A stretch of DNA of 64,000 nt. Source: Qipengyuania qiaonensis. Lineage in GTDB: Bacteria; Pseudomonadota; Alphaproteobacteria; Sphingomonadales; Sphingomonadaceae. This document shows, piece by piece, positions 41,450 through 50,121 of this stretch. Under the pieces are notes generated by a model. That model saw nothing but the letters and a program-made list of their open reading frames with translations. It did no database searches and was not told the DNA's origin. The position numbers and the translations under genes are program-made. The stretch lies in assembly GCF_019711515.1 (NCBI RefSeq), contig NZ_JAIGNO010000003.1, positions 62,001-126,000 on the forward strand. Direction: 5' to 3'. Every line of letters begins with the position of its first letter. Position 1 is the stretch's first letter.

Positions 41450-42117
41450 TTAGCCATCCGCCTTCGGCGCCCGCCGGGTGAGATCGATGACCACCACTTC
41501 GATCGCTGATACGCCGGGATAATCATTGGCGATGCTGACCCAGTATCGTTTCAGAGCATCGGCAAGTACATCGAGCGATACCAGTTTCCCATCGATTCAC
41601 CACTGCTTGGCCGCCGCCCGGCCTTGCCAGATTAGCAGCATGATGCCGCATTCCGCGCCGTCCTCGCGCAGACAATCGCCCACCAGCTGGTTGCGCAGCC
41701 CCTCGCATAGCTTCGGGCCGCTCTAGCCTCCATCGAGTACCTTAAGTTCGATCGGTACCGGGGCCGGCACGTCGTTGTTCAGGAGCCAGATGTCGGGCCG
41801 CTGAAGGTTGGGAAACTCGTTCTCTTGTGCACAGCGGAAGAGCTCTTTGCCACGCCGGTTGAGCTCTCCGGCGACCAGATTGCGAAGGCGACAATTATCC
41901 CGATCGTCTAAGTGCGGTTGTTCGCAAGCTTGCAGCGGGCTCGGGCAACGACGAATGCACCCGGTTCGTCACGGCGCTCGGCGAGCGGATGTATCATGCG
42001 CGCCGTCTGGAATTCGGGATAGTACCTGAGGCAGGCTCCACGCTTGCCTTGCTCGAGGAATGCATCTCGGCGGATCCGAAAAGCCAACGTGATGCAGTTC
42101 AACGGTCTCATGAACAA
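41450..42117 (-). pseudogene. Decayed PD-(D/E)XK-type nuclease gene
   Basis: The minus strand still reads as one protein across two nonsense codons: ELFRCAQENEFPNLQRPDIW, then PAPVPIELKVLDGG, stop TAG (41723-41725), SGPKLCEGLRNQLVGD, IMLLIWQGRAAAKQW, stop TGA (41597-41599), IDGKLVSLDVLADALKRYW, ending at TAA 41450. Both stops are where tryptophan (TGG) would be expected. The RPD...PIELK pattern is the active-site pair of a restriction-type nuclease, of the kind found at the C-terminus of large defence ATPases. Upstream of about 41907 the match continues in another frame (69 residues to 42117), implying a frameshift. The ATPase part is gone. Confidence 0.65.
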
Positions 42118-42207
42118 TCATGCGGAGGCAACTAGGATTTTCGAATGTCGCAGCGGGGCGTAGGAACGGCCGCGAACGGCGAGATGCGTTTCCCGAACGC
42201 GCTGTGT

Positions 42208-42564
42208 TCATGTGTAACTCTTTATCGCTGCAACACAGGCGGCTTTCGCGCTGGTAAATTCGATTACGTGGCAAAATCGTCGACGATGACCGTTCGCCAG
42301 GATGATCTCGCCGCTCGCGGCACCCACCTTTCCGTGCGATACCGCATGATCGACGGTAACCGACTGGGGCACCGGTTGATCGGCGAGTGACTTCATCAGA
42401 GTTTCGCGACCCGAAACGGCTTCGCTGTCGGTTGGCTGCCAGACGACGTCGTCGTCGATCAGATCCGGCGCGATATCGCCGACGGCCAGGCCGATTGCGA
42501 TGTCCTGAACCGCCTTGTTCTTGGGAGAGTTGCCGCAGTCCTTGCTGCCCTGAATTTCAGTCAT
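42208..42564 (-). CDS. SnoaL-like / NTF2-fold protein
   Basis: A 118-residue protein from ATG 42564. The pattern (AIGLAVGDIAPDLIDDDVVWQ, GRETLMKSLAD, then a long beta region ending VAAIKSYT) is that of small NTF2-like proteins of the SnoaL type, a fold used by many cyclases, isomerases and proteins of unknown role. No catalytic residue can be assigned. Ribosome site weak. It follows the MBL gene on the same strand. Confidence 0.6.
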   Translation of the reverse strand: MTEIQGSKDCGNSPKNKAVQDIAIGLAVGDIAPDLIDDDVVWQPTDSEAVSGRETLMKSLADQPVPQSVTVDHAVSHGKVGAASGEIILANGHRRRFCHVIEFTSAKAACVAAIKSYT

Positions 42565-42621
42565 CGCGGTTCCGCTCAATCATTCGGCGTGCGCTTCGAT
42601 ATTTCAGGCTCGAGCATCTGC

Positions 42622-43473
42622 TCAATCGCTCGGGGCAGGAAAGGTCGCCAGCTTGTCTAAATCGTTCGGGTCATGCCCGACAATGATTTCTGCACCCAGG
42701 TTCTCGGCTGTCTTCTGCATCCGGTCCATCGAGGCAAGGCTGTCGGCGCGGTCCGCATTCCAGACCGGAATATTGGAATGGTCCCACTGCTCCTGCAGGT
42801 GAACGATGTCGCCGCTCAGCAGAACCGGTCCCTTCTCGGCCAGTTTAACGAGAAGCGCGTAGGACCCGGGTGAATGCCCGGGCATGGACAGCATCCTAAC
42901 GGTGCCGTCGCCGAACACGTCGAGGTCGCCGACGATTGTCTGGACTTCTCCGTCGCCCTTCAACCAGTGGTCGAACAGCGGCGGTTCGGCTCCGAGCGGC
43001 GGTTTCGGCTGTTGGAGAGCGGCCCAGTCCGCGGCCCCGATGATCAGTTTCGCTTTCGGGAAGGAAGCAAGCTGTCCGGCGTGATCGAAGTGATAGTGGC
43101 TGACTGCGACCGAAACTATGTCATCAGGTTCGAGACCGATGACAGCCAGCTGATCGACGAGGCTCGATGCAAGGGTGTAGCTTTGGGGCCTGTCGTTGAG
43201 CTTGCGGCCCAGAAGGCTCGTCTCGAGACCCGCGTCGAACAGCAGATAATCGGTGCCGTGTCGGATGAGATAGCAGCTTACCTCCATCCGGCGTGCCTCT
43301 CCGTCGAAGTGACCGGTATCCGACAGCGGAGACGCATCGTTCATCTGGATCACGCCGCAGTCGAGGCGCCAAAGCTGCAATTCTGCTGACGGTTGGTCCT
43401 GTGCCGAGGCGGCTACCGAGAATATTGAGGCAGCGCATGCTCCAGCAAAAGCCATGATGCGAAGCAATTTCAT
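42622..43473 (-). CDS. Secreted MBL-fold hydrolase, AHL-lactonase-like
   Basis: A 283-residue protein with a signal peptide (residues 1-24, cut after AASAQ or nearby). The metallo-beta-lactamase fold is complete: SHYHFDHAGQ (HxHxDH), SMPGHSPGSY (third His), LLSGDIVHL (bridging Asp) and IVGHDPND (last His). The layout matches the N-acyl-homoserine lactonase-like group, so it may open lactone rings outside the cytoplasm, but substrate cannot be read from sequence; related proteins are general lactonases or esterases. Confidence 0.8.
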   Translation of the reverse strand: MKLLRIMAFAGACAASIFSVAASAQDQPSAELQLWRLDCGVIQMNDASPLSDTGHFDGEARRMEVSCYLIRHGTDYLLFDAGLETSLLGRKLNDRPQSYTLASSLVDQLAVIGLEPDDIVSVAVSHYHFDHAGQLASFPKAKLIIGAADWAALQQPKPPLGAEPPLFDHWLKGDGEVQTIVGDLDVFGDGTVRMLSMPGHSPGSYALLVKLAEKGPVLLSGDIVHLQEQWDHSNIPVWNADRADSLASMDRMQKTAENLGAEIIVGHDPNDLDKLATFPAPSD

Positions 43474-43688
43474 TGAAATGTCCCTTCTTGCTCAGCTTCG
43501 AGCTGTATCGAACTGAACAGTAGCAAAGCGCGATCGATAGCCTTTTGGACATATAACGACAAGGTGATAAGTTGCCGATCGGTCAGCCGGAAATTCGGTG
43601 CCGGTCCGACATCGTCTATTTCTGGGAACCTCGCCGGTCGAGAAACGAGAAGGGCGTTGGAACCGGTCAGGTGACCGCGTAGGGGAGC

Positions 43689-44015
43689 TTATCGATCTTC
43701 CTCTCCGCGACATTTCATTCTTGCAGTGCGCATACCGAGATAGGTGGGGTCAGGACCGAGGCGTTCGATTTCTTCATCCATACATTTCTGGTGCCTCGTC
43801 CGCGTGTCCCTGTTCCCTTCCTCAAGCCACCTGCGGTATTCTATGAGCTCGAGCCGTTCGAAATACGGCAGTTGGGCGAGCTGCTTGGTGCCGCGCAGCA
43901 GGTCTTGATAGTTCCGATCGGCCCGCTGCCAATCGAACCGCTCGTCCTGCGCGGCGGCCGGGGCGCTGATCGCCAGTATTGCTGCAAGCGCAGACAGTAT
44001 GATCGACGGTCTCAT
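43689..44015 (-). CDS. Secreted protein of unknown function, 108 aa
   Basis: Starts at ATG 44015 with a clear signal peptide (MRPSIILSALAAILAISAPAAA, written here only in part as cut after APAAAQ). The mature part is about 85 residues, charged and helical, with DRNYQDLLRGTKQLAQL and a conserved-looking cysteine pair (KCMDEE and MKCRG) that may form a disulphide. There is no known domain. The upstream ATATATCACA motif (44066) also occurs before the ArsR gene, suggesting common control. Confidence 0.65.
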   Translation of the reverse strand: MRPSIILSALAAILAISAPAAAQDERFDWQRADRNYQDLLRGTKQLAQLPYFERLELIEYRRWLEEGNRDTRTRHQKCMDEEIERLGPDPTYLGMRTARMKCRGEEDR

Positions 44016-44065
44016 GATCTCGCTCCCCGACATGCAACACGACAGTGTTTTGATGGCCCATGCGC

Positions 44066-44075
44066 ATATATCACA
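44066..44075. promoter_or_regulatory. ArsR-type site copy 1 (ATATATCACA)
   Basis: ATATATCACA occurs 51 bases upstream of the 108-residue secreted-protein start. The same ten bases, on the other strand, lie at 44975-44984 before the arsR gene, where they form part of a TGATATATCA palindrome (44977-44986). A shared operator for the ArsR protein is the simplest reading; ten bases alone could be chance. Confidence 0.3.
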
Positions 44076-44092
44076 TAAGAGTGATGGAAAAG

Positions 44093-44572
44093 CTAATTGC
44101 CTCTTGCAAACAGATTTTGAGAGAGCTTTTCCAGGGCCTGTCCCCACGATGCCGCAGCCCCCTCGCCGTAGACCGCAGCGAACGGGGCCTGCCATAGACG
44201 CAAGCGGGTACCGCCGCGCTCGTCGGTGAGTTCCAGCTGCATGAGGGTCACCTCTTCCTGTCTGCACACACCCTCCGGCAAGCCGATATTGCAGTGACTG
44301 TGAAAGCGGATATCCAATGCGAACGGCCTTTCGAACCTCACGATCTCGCCGAGCATGAAGTCGATCTCGCCGTCCGCAGACCGCATTTCGATTTCAAATC
44401 GACCGCCTGTGCGGGGTTCGATCGCGATCACCTTTGCGGAATAGCCTTCAGGGCCCCACCATTTGGCCACCGATGCGGGAATGATCCACGCCTCGAATAC
44501 GGCATCGGGCGGCTGCGGTAGCCACCGCGACAGCAGCTCCCTTGACCGTAATGAGGTGTCCTCGACCTTCAC
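44093..44572 (-). CDS. SRPBCC/AHSA1-family protein
   Basis: A 159-residue START-like protein. The AHSA1 pattern is clear: LPQPPDAVFEAWIIPASVAKWWGP, GGRFEIEMRSADGE, and the C-terminal helix WGQALEKLSQNL. These helix-grip proteins bind hydrophobic ligands or act as small hydrolases; function unknown here. GTG 44572 overlaps the ArsR stop (GTGA), the very common ArsR-AHSA1 operon pair, so it is co-expressed with and repressed by ArsR. Confidence 0.85.
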   Translation of the reverse strand: MKVEDTSLRSRELLSRWLPQPPDAVFEAWIIPASVAKWWGPEGYSAKVIAIEPRTGGRFEIEMRSADGEIDFMLGEIVRFERPFALDIRFHSHCNIGLPEGVCRQEEVTLMQLELTDERGGTRLRLWQAPFAAVYGEGAAASWGQALEKLSQNLFARGN

Positions 44573-44880
44573 CCTTCGTCCTCCGCCAGATGGACCTCGA
44601 GCCGATCGAGACGCGCGCCCCAATGCTCGCGGTAACGGCGTATCCAGTCATCGGCCTCTTCAAGCGGATTTGCTGCCAAGCTGCATATGCGCTTCTGCCC
44701 TGCGCGCCTGCGAACGATCAGGTTGGCGCGTTCGAGGACAGTCAGGTGCCGGGAGATACCCGATTGTGCGAAGTCGAACTGGTCGACCAGCTCACCCACC
44801 GAACGATCGCCCGCGGCAAGTATGTCGATGATTGATCGGCGTGTCGGGTCGGCAAGGGCCCTGAATGTTTCGTCCAGCAT
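44569..44880 (-). CDS. ArsR-family transcriptional repressor
   Basis: A 103-residue winged-HTH protein from ATG 44880 (MLDETFRALADPTRRSIID). The recognition helix region is FAQSGISRHLTVLERANLI and the wing is RRAGQKRICSL. There is no CxC metal site in the alpha-3 helix, so it is not a classical metal sensor; it matches the SdpR/YczG-like group that pairs with AHSA1 proteins. A TGATATATCA palindrome lies 97 bases upstream. Confidence 0.88.
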   Translation of the reverse strand: MLDETFRALADPTRRSIIDILAAGDRSVGELVDQFDFAQSGISRHLTVLERANLIVRRRAGQKRICSLAANPLEEADDWIRRYREHWGARLDRLEVHLAEDEG

Positions 44881-44976
44881 AATGAGTTCTCCAGAAAGGC
44901 AAGGGCCCGGATCTCGGGGAGCACGCGTCGGGGCTCGCTCAGTCGCCCCAGCTCCGCCCATCTTATTACTACAGTG

Positions 44977-44986
44977 TGATATATCA
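44977..44986. promoter_or_regulatory. Palindrome upstream of arsR (site copy 2)
   Basis: TGATATATCA is a perfect 10-base palindrome 97 bases before the ArsR start codon. Its complement shares ATATATCACA with the site before the secreted-protein gene at 44066. Likely ArsR operator. Confidence 0.35.
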
Positions 44987-45048
44987 ACTCCGCCGGGTCA
45001 GGGCGGCGCTCGAGCTGGCGCGAGCGTATCGCACTGCTGCAGGCCTGA

Positions 45049-45624
45049 TCACGGCTCTACAAGCCGTGTGACCGCGTCCGCAAGAACCGAACCCGCTTGC
45101 AGTCCTTCGAGCCGTCCGTCGCTCGAAAAGGCTCCGTCGAACAAGAGAGCGATCTGGTGGGCTGCAATTTCAGGCGTCGAGGCATTGCAGCGCCTGCAGA
45201 TCTCGACCAGGCGTTCCAGCATTTCCTTTTTATGCCGGCGGGCGACGATACGCGCAGGGTGCTGCCGGTCGGCAAATTCGGCCGCCATGTTGATCTGGGG
45301 ACACCCGCGATACCCTTCGGTGTCCACTTTATCGCCGATCCAACGGCATAGGGAGGCAAGTTCGCCCTCCGGGGTCCTTCCCTGCGCGACGGCCGCGTCC
45401 CACTGAGACCAGAAATCGCGATTCTCTTCTTCCAGAAACGCGGCGATCAGGTCGTCCTTGGTCGGGAAATGCCGGTAAATCGTCGTCTTGGCGATCCCGG
45501 ATTCCGCAACGATCGCTTCCATCCCGACGGCGTGTGCGCCCTGATGATAGAACAGGCGAGAAGCCGTCTCCAGCGCGGTTCGACGAGCTTTTGCCGAGCG
45601 TGTCTGCGCAACGGGCATATTCAT
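45049..45624 (-). CDS. TetR-family repressor
   Basis: A 191-residue protein. The N-terminal HTH (ALETASRLFYHQGAHAVGME, then AESGIAKTTIYRHFPTKDDLI) is typical TetR/AcrR. The ligand domain includes GCPQINMAAEF. The gene is divergent from a saccharopine-dehydrogenase-like gene with two palindromes between them. The same two-part sequence recurs at 51.0 kb before a PEP-mutase-family gene, so this regulator probably controls at least three transcripts. Confidence 0.88.
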   Translation of the reverse strand: MNMPVAQTRSAKARRTALETASRLFYHQGAHAVGMEAIVAESGIAKTTIYRHFPTKDDLIAAFLEEENRDFWSQWDAAVAQGRTPEGELASLCRWIGDKVDTEGYRGCPQINMAAEFADRQHPARIVARRHKKEMLERLVEICRRCNASTPEIAAHQIALLFDGAFSSDGRLEGLQAGSVLADAVTRLVEP

Positions 45625-45646
45625 GGGGCTATCCTCGAAAACCCAC

Positions 45647-45706
45647 GATTGACATCGCTACCGATCGGTGTCAATCAGCCTAACGATACCGATCGGTATC
45701 GTTAGG
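45647..45706. promoter_or_regulatory. Two-part TetR operator with 28-bp perfect palindrome
   Basis: Site A is a perfect 28-base palindrome at 45679-45706: CCTAACGATACCGA and its exact complement TCGGTATCGTTAGG with no spacer. Site B at 45647-45676 is bounded by GATTGACA and TGTCAATC and contains the ACCGATCGGT core. Two bases separate them. Site A ends 9 bases before the ATG at 45716 and includes its AGGAG ribosome site. Both promoters of the divergent pair must overlap these sites. Confidence 0.8.
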
Positions 45707-45715
45707 AGAGTGCGC

Positions 45716-46717
45716 ATGAAGAAGATCGCCGTTCTCGGGGCCAATGGGCATACCGCACAATTTGTCATCGACGAGCTGATCAGCAGGGGCCTGGAAATCT
45801 TGCCCGCGACCCGAGACGGCAGGTTGCGACGCCGTGATGGGTCTCAGACCGACTGCGCCGCCGTCGATCTTACCGACGCGAGCTCGATCGAAGGAGTGCT
45901 GCGCAATGCCGACGCCGTGATCAACTGCGCCGGACCGTTCCTCGACACCGCTCTTCAGACAGCACGCGCGGCGATCCTCTCAGGCATACCCTATCTCGAC
46001 GTCACGGCCGAGCAGGCGGCCGCTGCTTCCCTCTTCACCGAGCTGGACGAGCAGGCGAGGAAAAGCGGAACAACGGTCGTTCCGGCGATGGGCTTTTTCG
46101 GAGGCCTTGCCGACATGCTTGCCGCATATGCCGCTCGCGGTGCGGGGCCGGTCCGGTCGACCGACGTCGCGGTGGCGCTTGACAGCTGGCATCCCACAGA
46201 CGGCACGCGGCTCACCGGCAAACGCAATACGCACACCAGGGCCGTCGTCAAAGACGGGGTCCTGATGCCGGTCGAGGACACAGCCAATCGTCGTTGGGAT
46301 TTCGGACCGGGCTTCGGCGATCAGGAGGTCGCTCTCGTACCCCTGTCGGAGATCGTACTGATAAACCGGCACATATCGGCCCACAACGTACGCAGCTGGA
46401 TGAACCTCAAGCCGCTCTCCGACCTTGCCGATACTTCGACATCACCGCCGGTTCCCACCGACAGCAGCGGGCGTTCGAGCCAGCGCTTCTGCGTCGAGAT
46501 TGCTCTAGAAGAGGCCGAGGGAGATTACCGCCGCATCCGGGCGACCGGGCAGGACATTTACGCCGTGACAGCCCCCTTGGTCGTCTCGGCCTGCGCCATG
46601 ATACTCGAGGGGCGTACCACGGGGCTTACAGGCGTCAGGGCGCCCGGCGAGGTCTTCGATCCTGCCGCGTTCTTCGAAACCGTGGGTCCTCGCCTGCAAA
46701 TTCATACTGACGCCTGA
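45716..46717 (+). CDS. Saccharopine dehydrogenase-like NAD(P)-binding protein
   Basis: A 333-residue protein from ATG 45716. It opens with a Rossmann motif (IAVLGANGHTAQFVIDEL) and continues with VINCAGPFLDTALQ and GIPYLDVTAEQ, the pattern of saccharopine-dehydrogenase-like and trans-acting enoyl-reductase-type proteins. Many relatives have no known substrate. It is divergent from tetR and directly behind its operator, so it is induced when the repressor is released; a reductase acting on the inducing compound is plausible. Confidence 0.8.
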   Translation: MKKIAVLGANGHTAQFVIDELISRGLEILPATRDGRLRRRDGSQTDCAAVDLTDASSIEGVLRNADAVINCAGPFLDTALQTARAAILSGIPYLDVTAEQAAAASLFTELDEQARKSGTTVVPAMGFFGGLADMLAAYAARGAGPVRSTDVAVALDSWHPTDGTRLTGKRNTHTRAVVKDGVLMPVEDTANRRWDFGPGFGDQEVALVPLSEIVLINRHISAHNVRSWMNLKPLSDLADTSTSPPVPTDSSGRSSQRFCVEIALEEAEGDYRRIRATGQDIYAVTAPLVVSACAMILEGRTTGLTGVRAPGEVFDPAAFFETVGPRLQIHTDA

Positions 46718-46736
46718 CGCAAGCGGGCTTCCGCAG

Positions 46737-47831
46737 TCACTGCTCTTCGAACAGAGTGTCGGTGGACACGATCTCGACGTCCGACATCATCCCAAGGTAG
46801 GCTTCCAGCCAGATCTTGTGCGATGCGCCAACGACGACCAAGATCCGCCCGCCGGGAACGCGTCCGCTCGCCTCACGGATATTGGCAGCCATCCGCATGT
46901 TGCGCACTTCCCATGACGCGACACGTTGCCGGCCGACCGAACGCGGGTATTCGCGCTCCATGACGCCGAGCCATTCGATCGCCGACCTGCGTTCGTTGAT
47001 GATTTGGGAGTTGAGTTTCCGGTATTCTTCGATCGTCGTCTCCGGATCCGTCATTTTTTCGGGATCGCCCGTATCCTGAAGCATCGGGTCGGCGCGGTAG
47101 CGTTCGGACATCGACGGAAAAACTTCATCAAAGAACATTTCGGCATCCCGCGGGTTCATCGCCGCATCGTCTTGCGAATCGGCAGGGTGGAGGCGCTCAA
47201 GACCCAGCCGGACGGCGAGCGGCACTGACAGGGTGACCGTTTCATTGTGCCTTTCTCCGTAGGCCTCCAACTGCTCGACGAAAGCTTTCGCGGCGCCGTC
47301 CTCGGCGATGCGCTCGCTTTCGGGCAGGCGCAGCCATTGGACGAGCGCCGATCCGGGATCGCCCGCCGCGCCGAACAGGGCGGCGAGGCGCCTGCGATCG
47401 GCCGGCGTGGGTTCGGCGGGCCACTCAAGGAGAGTTTCACGGGCTGCAGCTTCGGCCTGGGGCATATCCATATCGAGCCCGATGCCTGCTGCCGCAGCAA
47501 TCCGCATCGCCCAGCCGCCGTATGTCGCAGCAGTTTCCGGGAATATCGAGCGATAAGCCCAAAGCTTGTGGATGGTCGTCCCCGGCCGATCTTCGGTCGC
47601 GATTATTTCCGGCCTGAACTCCGCCAGTTTCTCGATGAGCGTATCGAGTACCGCAGGGTCCCAGCTTTCCGGCGTCCCGCCGAGATGGGCTGTTCCCAGA
47701 ACCATCACCTCGGTCGGAGGTCCCGCGACCCTGTCCTGATAATCGCGCGGATCGAATGGCTGCGGCTGACCCGCGGCAAGCGGTGCGGCGACGGCCGCCG
47801 CCAAGACGCCGAGGACGGCAGTACGAAACAC
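46737..47831 (-). CDS. DUF5694 secreted protein (TraB/GumN-like)
   Basis: A 364-residue protein from GTG 47831 with CGGAGA upstream. A signal peptide (FRTAVLGVLAAAVAAPLAAG) starts the protein. The mature part reads TEVMVLGTAHLGG at its start and GGRILVVVGASHKIWLEAYL near its end, the paired motifs of the TraB/GumN/PrgY-like fold, thought to be related to metal-dependent peptidases. The activity of DUF5694 is unknown. ATG 48017 would add an unlikely 62 residues. Convergent with the saccharopine-dehydrogenase-like gene. Confidence 0.75.
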   Translation of the reverse strand: MFRTAVLGVLAAAVAAPLAAGQPQPFDPRDYQDRVAGPPTEVMVLGTAHLGGTPESWDPAVLDTLIEKLAEFRPEIIATEDRPGTTIHKLWAYRSIFPETAATYGGWAMRIAAAAGIGLDMDMPQAEAAARETLLEWPAEPTPADRRRLAALFGAAGDPGSALVQWLRLPESERIAEDGAAKAFVEQLEAYGERHNETVTLSVPLAVRLGLERLHPADSQDDAAMNPRDAEMFFDEVFPSMSERYRADPMLQDTGDPEKMTDPETTIEEYRKLNSQIINERRSAIEWLGVMEREYPRSVGRQRVASWEVRNMRMAANIREASGRVPGGRILVVVGASHKIWLEAYLGMMSDVEIVSTDTLFEEQ

Positions 47832-48091
47832 TGTGAATCTCCGGAATATGTTTTGCAACGCAGATGTATAACGAGAAGGTGATGGATCGCAACCGGCGGG
47901 CACTCGTCGTTTACTGCCGCTTGCAAGTGGTAGAGCGGACTCCTGCGCGCAGGGCCTGCGCAGGTACCGCTTGAACAGGAGCGTGCGGCAACCGATATGG
48001 TATGCAGAAACCGACACCGGTCACTGCGAAATTTTCAATGGCTTGGAAACCAAACCGTGCTAGAACCGCAGTACCGAACAGGAAACAGACC

Positions 48092-48232
48092 ATGTTGGAA
48101 TACGGCGAAACCTATCTCAGCGAGAATACGCAGATCCTTGAGGACATGTATGAAGGCATGTCCGAAGAGGCGGTAGCGCTGGCGAAGTACATGGCCGAGG
48201 AAGCCGACGCAGCCGAACTCGAAGCTGCCTAA
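48092..48232 (+). CDS. Tiny acidic protein, 46 aa
   Basis: From ATG 48092 with AGGAAA 7 bases upstream. The protein is very acidic and helical (LEYGETYLSENTQILEDMYE, then SEEAVALAKYMAEEA). There is no motif. Its stop overlaps the end of the convergent nitrilase-fold gene by 4 bases. The clean ribosome site and codon use favour a real gene. Confidence 0.5.
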   Translation: MLEYGETYLSENTQILEDMYEGMSEEAVALAKYMAEEADAAELEAA

Positions 48233-50070
48233 TCGTCTGCGCCGGGCCAGCGCCCTGCCGTGATGTCTATGTTTGACCCCGAAACTCTTACCGGCTGAAT
48301 TCCGGAAAGTCGCCATGACTGGGCATCGCCCTTGTCGGGGCGGCCGTCGAGCGTGTGTTCGGTGAGTTCCGTGGGCTGGAGCGTCACACACACCCCCTGC
48401 GCGCCCGAGGGCAGCCTGATCTCGGTCGTTTTGCCGGTGTCGTCGCGAAAAAGACCGATCTGGTCGGCGGGCGGATAGGCGCCGACGTTGTTGGTGCGGT
48501 TCAGCAGCCCGTAGGACGTCACCGAAAGAACCGAGGAACCGGGATCCTCGGCAAGTACCGTCGCATATCGGGCAGGCCACCGGTCCCGGCGCTGGGGTCC
48601 GTCCATCAGCAGGGCGACAACGAAATTCGGGCCGATTCCCCTGACCAGCTCCTGGCACGGATCGTTGCGCGCGAGATCCTCGCAGATCAGCGTCGTGACA
48701 GTCGCGCCGCCCCGCATGACGAAGACGTCGAGACTGCGCCCGAGGATATCAATGTGCTCCCACCAGCCGCGGTTCACGTCGAGCGACGAACCGAGCGCGT
48801 AGGTTTCGATCTGGCCGGCATCGAGGCGCCAGCGATGATGCTTTTCCCGGACCGAAAGGTCGAAGGAGCATTCTCCCTCGGCCCTTGTGAAACGAGCCAT
48901 GGCGGTAAAATTGCCGCGGCGGTGCCTGCCTTCAATCGCTCCGGGCATCGGCGCGTCGAACAGTCCCGAAATGAGAAGTTCAAAGCCCGGACGCTCCTTC
49001 AGCCGCTCGCACAGTTCGCGCAACACGCCGTAGCTCAGCGCGGCCTCGGGAAACACAAGGCAATGAATTTCGCCCGTATCCGATGCGGCCGCGTCGAGTA
49101 CCCGGGTCACAAACTTGAAAAAGGTCTCGAACCCGGCGTTCTGTTCCGGTGTGGCCGTGTAGGGGCACCAGTGCGGATTTACGTCGAACCAGCCCCAAGT
49201 CCCGTCCTGCGATGGAACGCCCGAGAAGGCTTTGGCACGGATGTCGAACGGCATCGGAATGACGACCAGATTGAAGGGAGCCGGATCTCCATCCTTTTGA
49301 GGCGCCTGCCTGGTCGGCGTGAGACTCCAGTGCGCGCCGGCAAGCCCGCGCGGCGGAAGAAGCGCAAGGTTGTGTGAAAGGGACCTGATCGTGCAGCCGA
49401 CCTTGGGCGTTCGACTCTTCGGCAGGACACAGACCTGGTCGGGATCGGCGCTCGACAGGGTGATCGGGCCGCGTGCCCCGGTGGAACCGCCCGCCTGGCG
49501 CAGTCGGATGGGCACCTCAATATACTCGGCCTGCGCGGATTTGTCGGATGCATGGAAGCCGATATCCTGGGCCGCTTCGTCGGCGATACAGAAGAGCTCG
49601 ATTGCCGCGCGCCACCAGTCCCTGGCTTCTGCCGATCGGCCGGGTGCTGTGAACAAGGGAGCATCGAGATGGTCGACAAGCTCGCGCCACAGGTCGAGCA
49701 AGGCTGCCGGCGGCGGCGGAAGCGTCTTCTCGACGGCACCGCGCCAGATCGTGCCGATCCGTTGCACCTCGGTCCGCGCCGCCTTGCTCACGACGATCAT
49801 GGCGCTCGGATCGGTGCCGTCCACCAGGGGACCAACATGATGATACGCGCCGCTCTTCAGAAGAAGATGCCCGGTCAGGGCAAACAGGTCGACAGCGGAA
49901 GCAGGGGGTGAAGAAAAGTCCGTAACCCGAGCGGTCCCGGGCTTGCGCTTTTCCCCCATCGCCTTGAGGCGGTCGAGGTAGATTGCGTGATCGATGTAGC
50001 CGTTCGGGAAAACGGCCTGCATCACGGCGCGAAGGGTGGTGCTGGAAACGGTCATGCGATGCGAGACCAT
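48229..50070 (-). CDS. Large protein with nitrilase (carbon-nitrogen hydrolase) fold
   Basis: A 613-residue protein. The C-terminal half has the nitrilase catalytic triad in order: Glu in CLVFPEAALSYG (about residue 340), Lys in SVREKHHRWRL (about 408) and Cys in TTLICEDLARND (about 463). The N-terminal 250 residues are unassigned and helical. Normal nitrilases are 280-350 aa, so this is a two-domain version. Nitrilase domains occur in some phage-defence proteins (for example fused to a reverse transcriptase), but no such partner is adjacent. Start at 50070 or 50055. The substrate is unknown. Confidence 0.75.
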   Translation of the reverse strand: MVSHRMTVSSTTLRAVMQAVFPNGYIDHAIYLDRLKAMGEKRKPGTARVTDFSSPPASAVDLFALTGHLLLKSGAYHHVGPLVDGTDPSAMIVVSKAARTEVQRIGTIWRGAVEKTLPPPPAALLDLWRELVDHLDAPLFTAPGRSAEARDWWRAAIELFCIADEAAQDIGFHASDKSAQAEYIEVPIRLRQAGGSTGARGPITLSSADPDQVCVLPKSRTPKVGCTIRSLSHNLALLPPRGLAGAHWSLTPTRQAPQKDGDPAPFNLVVIPMPFDIRAKAFSGVPSQDGTWGWFDVNPHWCPYTATPEQNAGFETFFKFVTRVLDAAASDTGEIHCLVFPEAALSYGVLRELCERLKERPGFELLISGLFDAPMPGAIEGRHRRGNFTAMARFTRAEGECSFDLSVREKHHRWRLDAGQIETYALGSSLDVNRGWWEHIDILGRSLDVFVMRGGATVTTLICEDLARNDPCQELVRGIGPNFVVALLMDGPQRRDRWPARYATVLAEDPGSSVLSVTSYGLLNRTNNVGAYPPADQIGLFRDDTGKTTEIRLPSGAQGVCVTLQPTELTEHTLDGRPDKGDAQSWRLSGIQPVRVSGSNIDITAGRWPGADD

Positions 50071-50121
50071 GCGTTAAGTCGTCCTGCACCGCAATGTCGT
50101 TCGCCCGACCGGCTTATGCGG

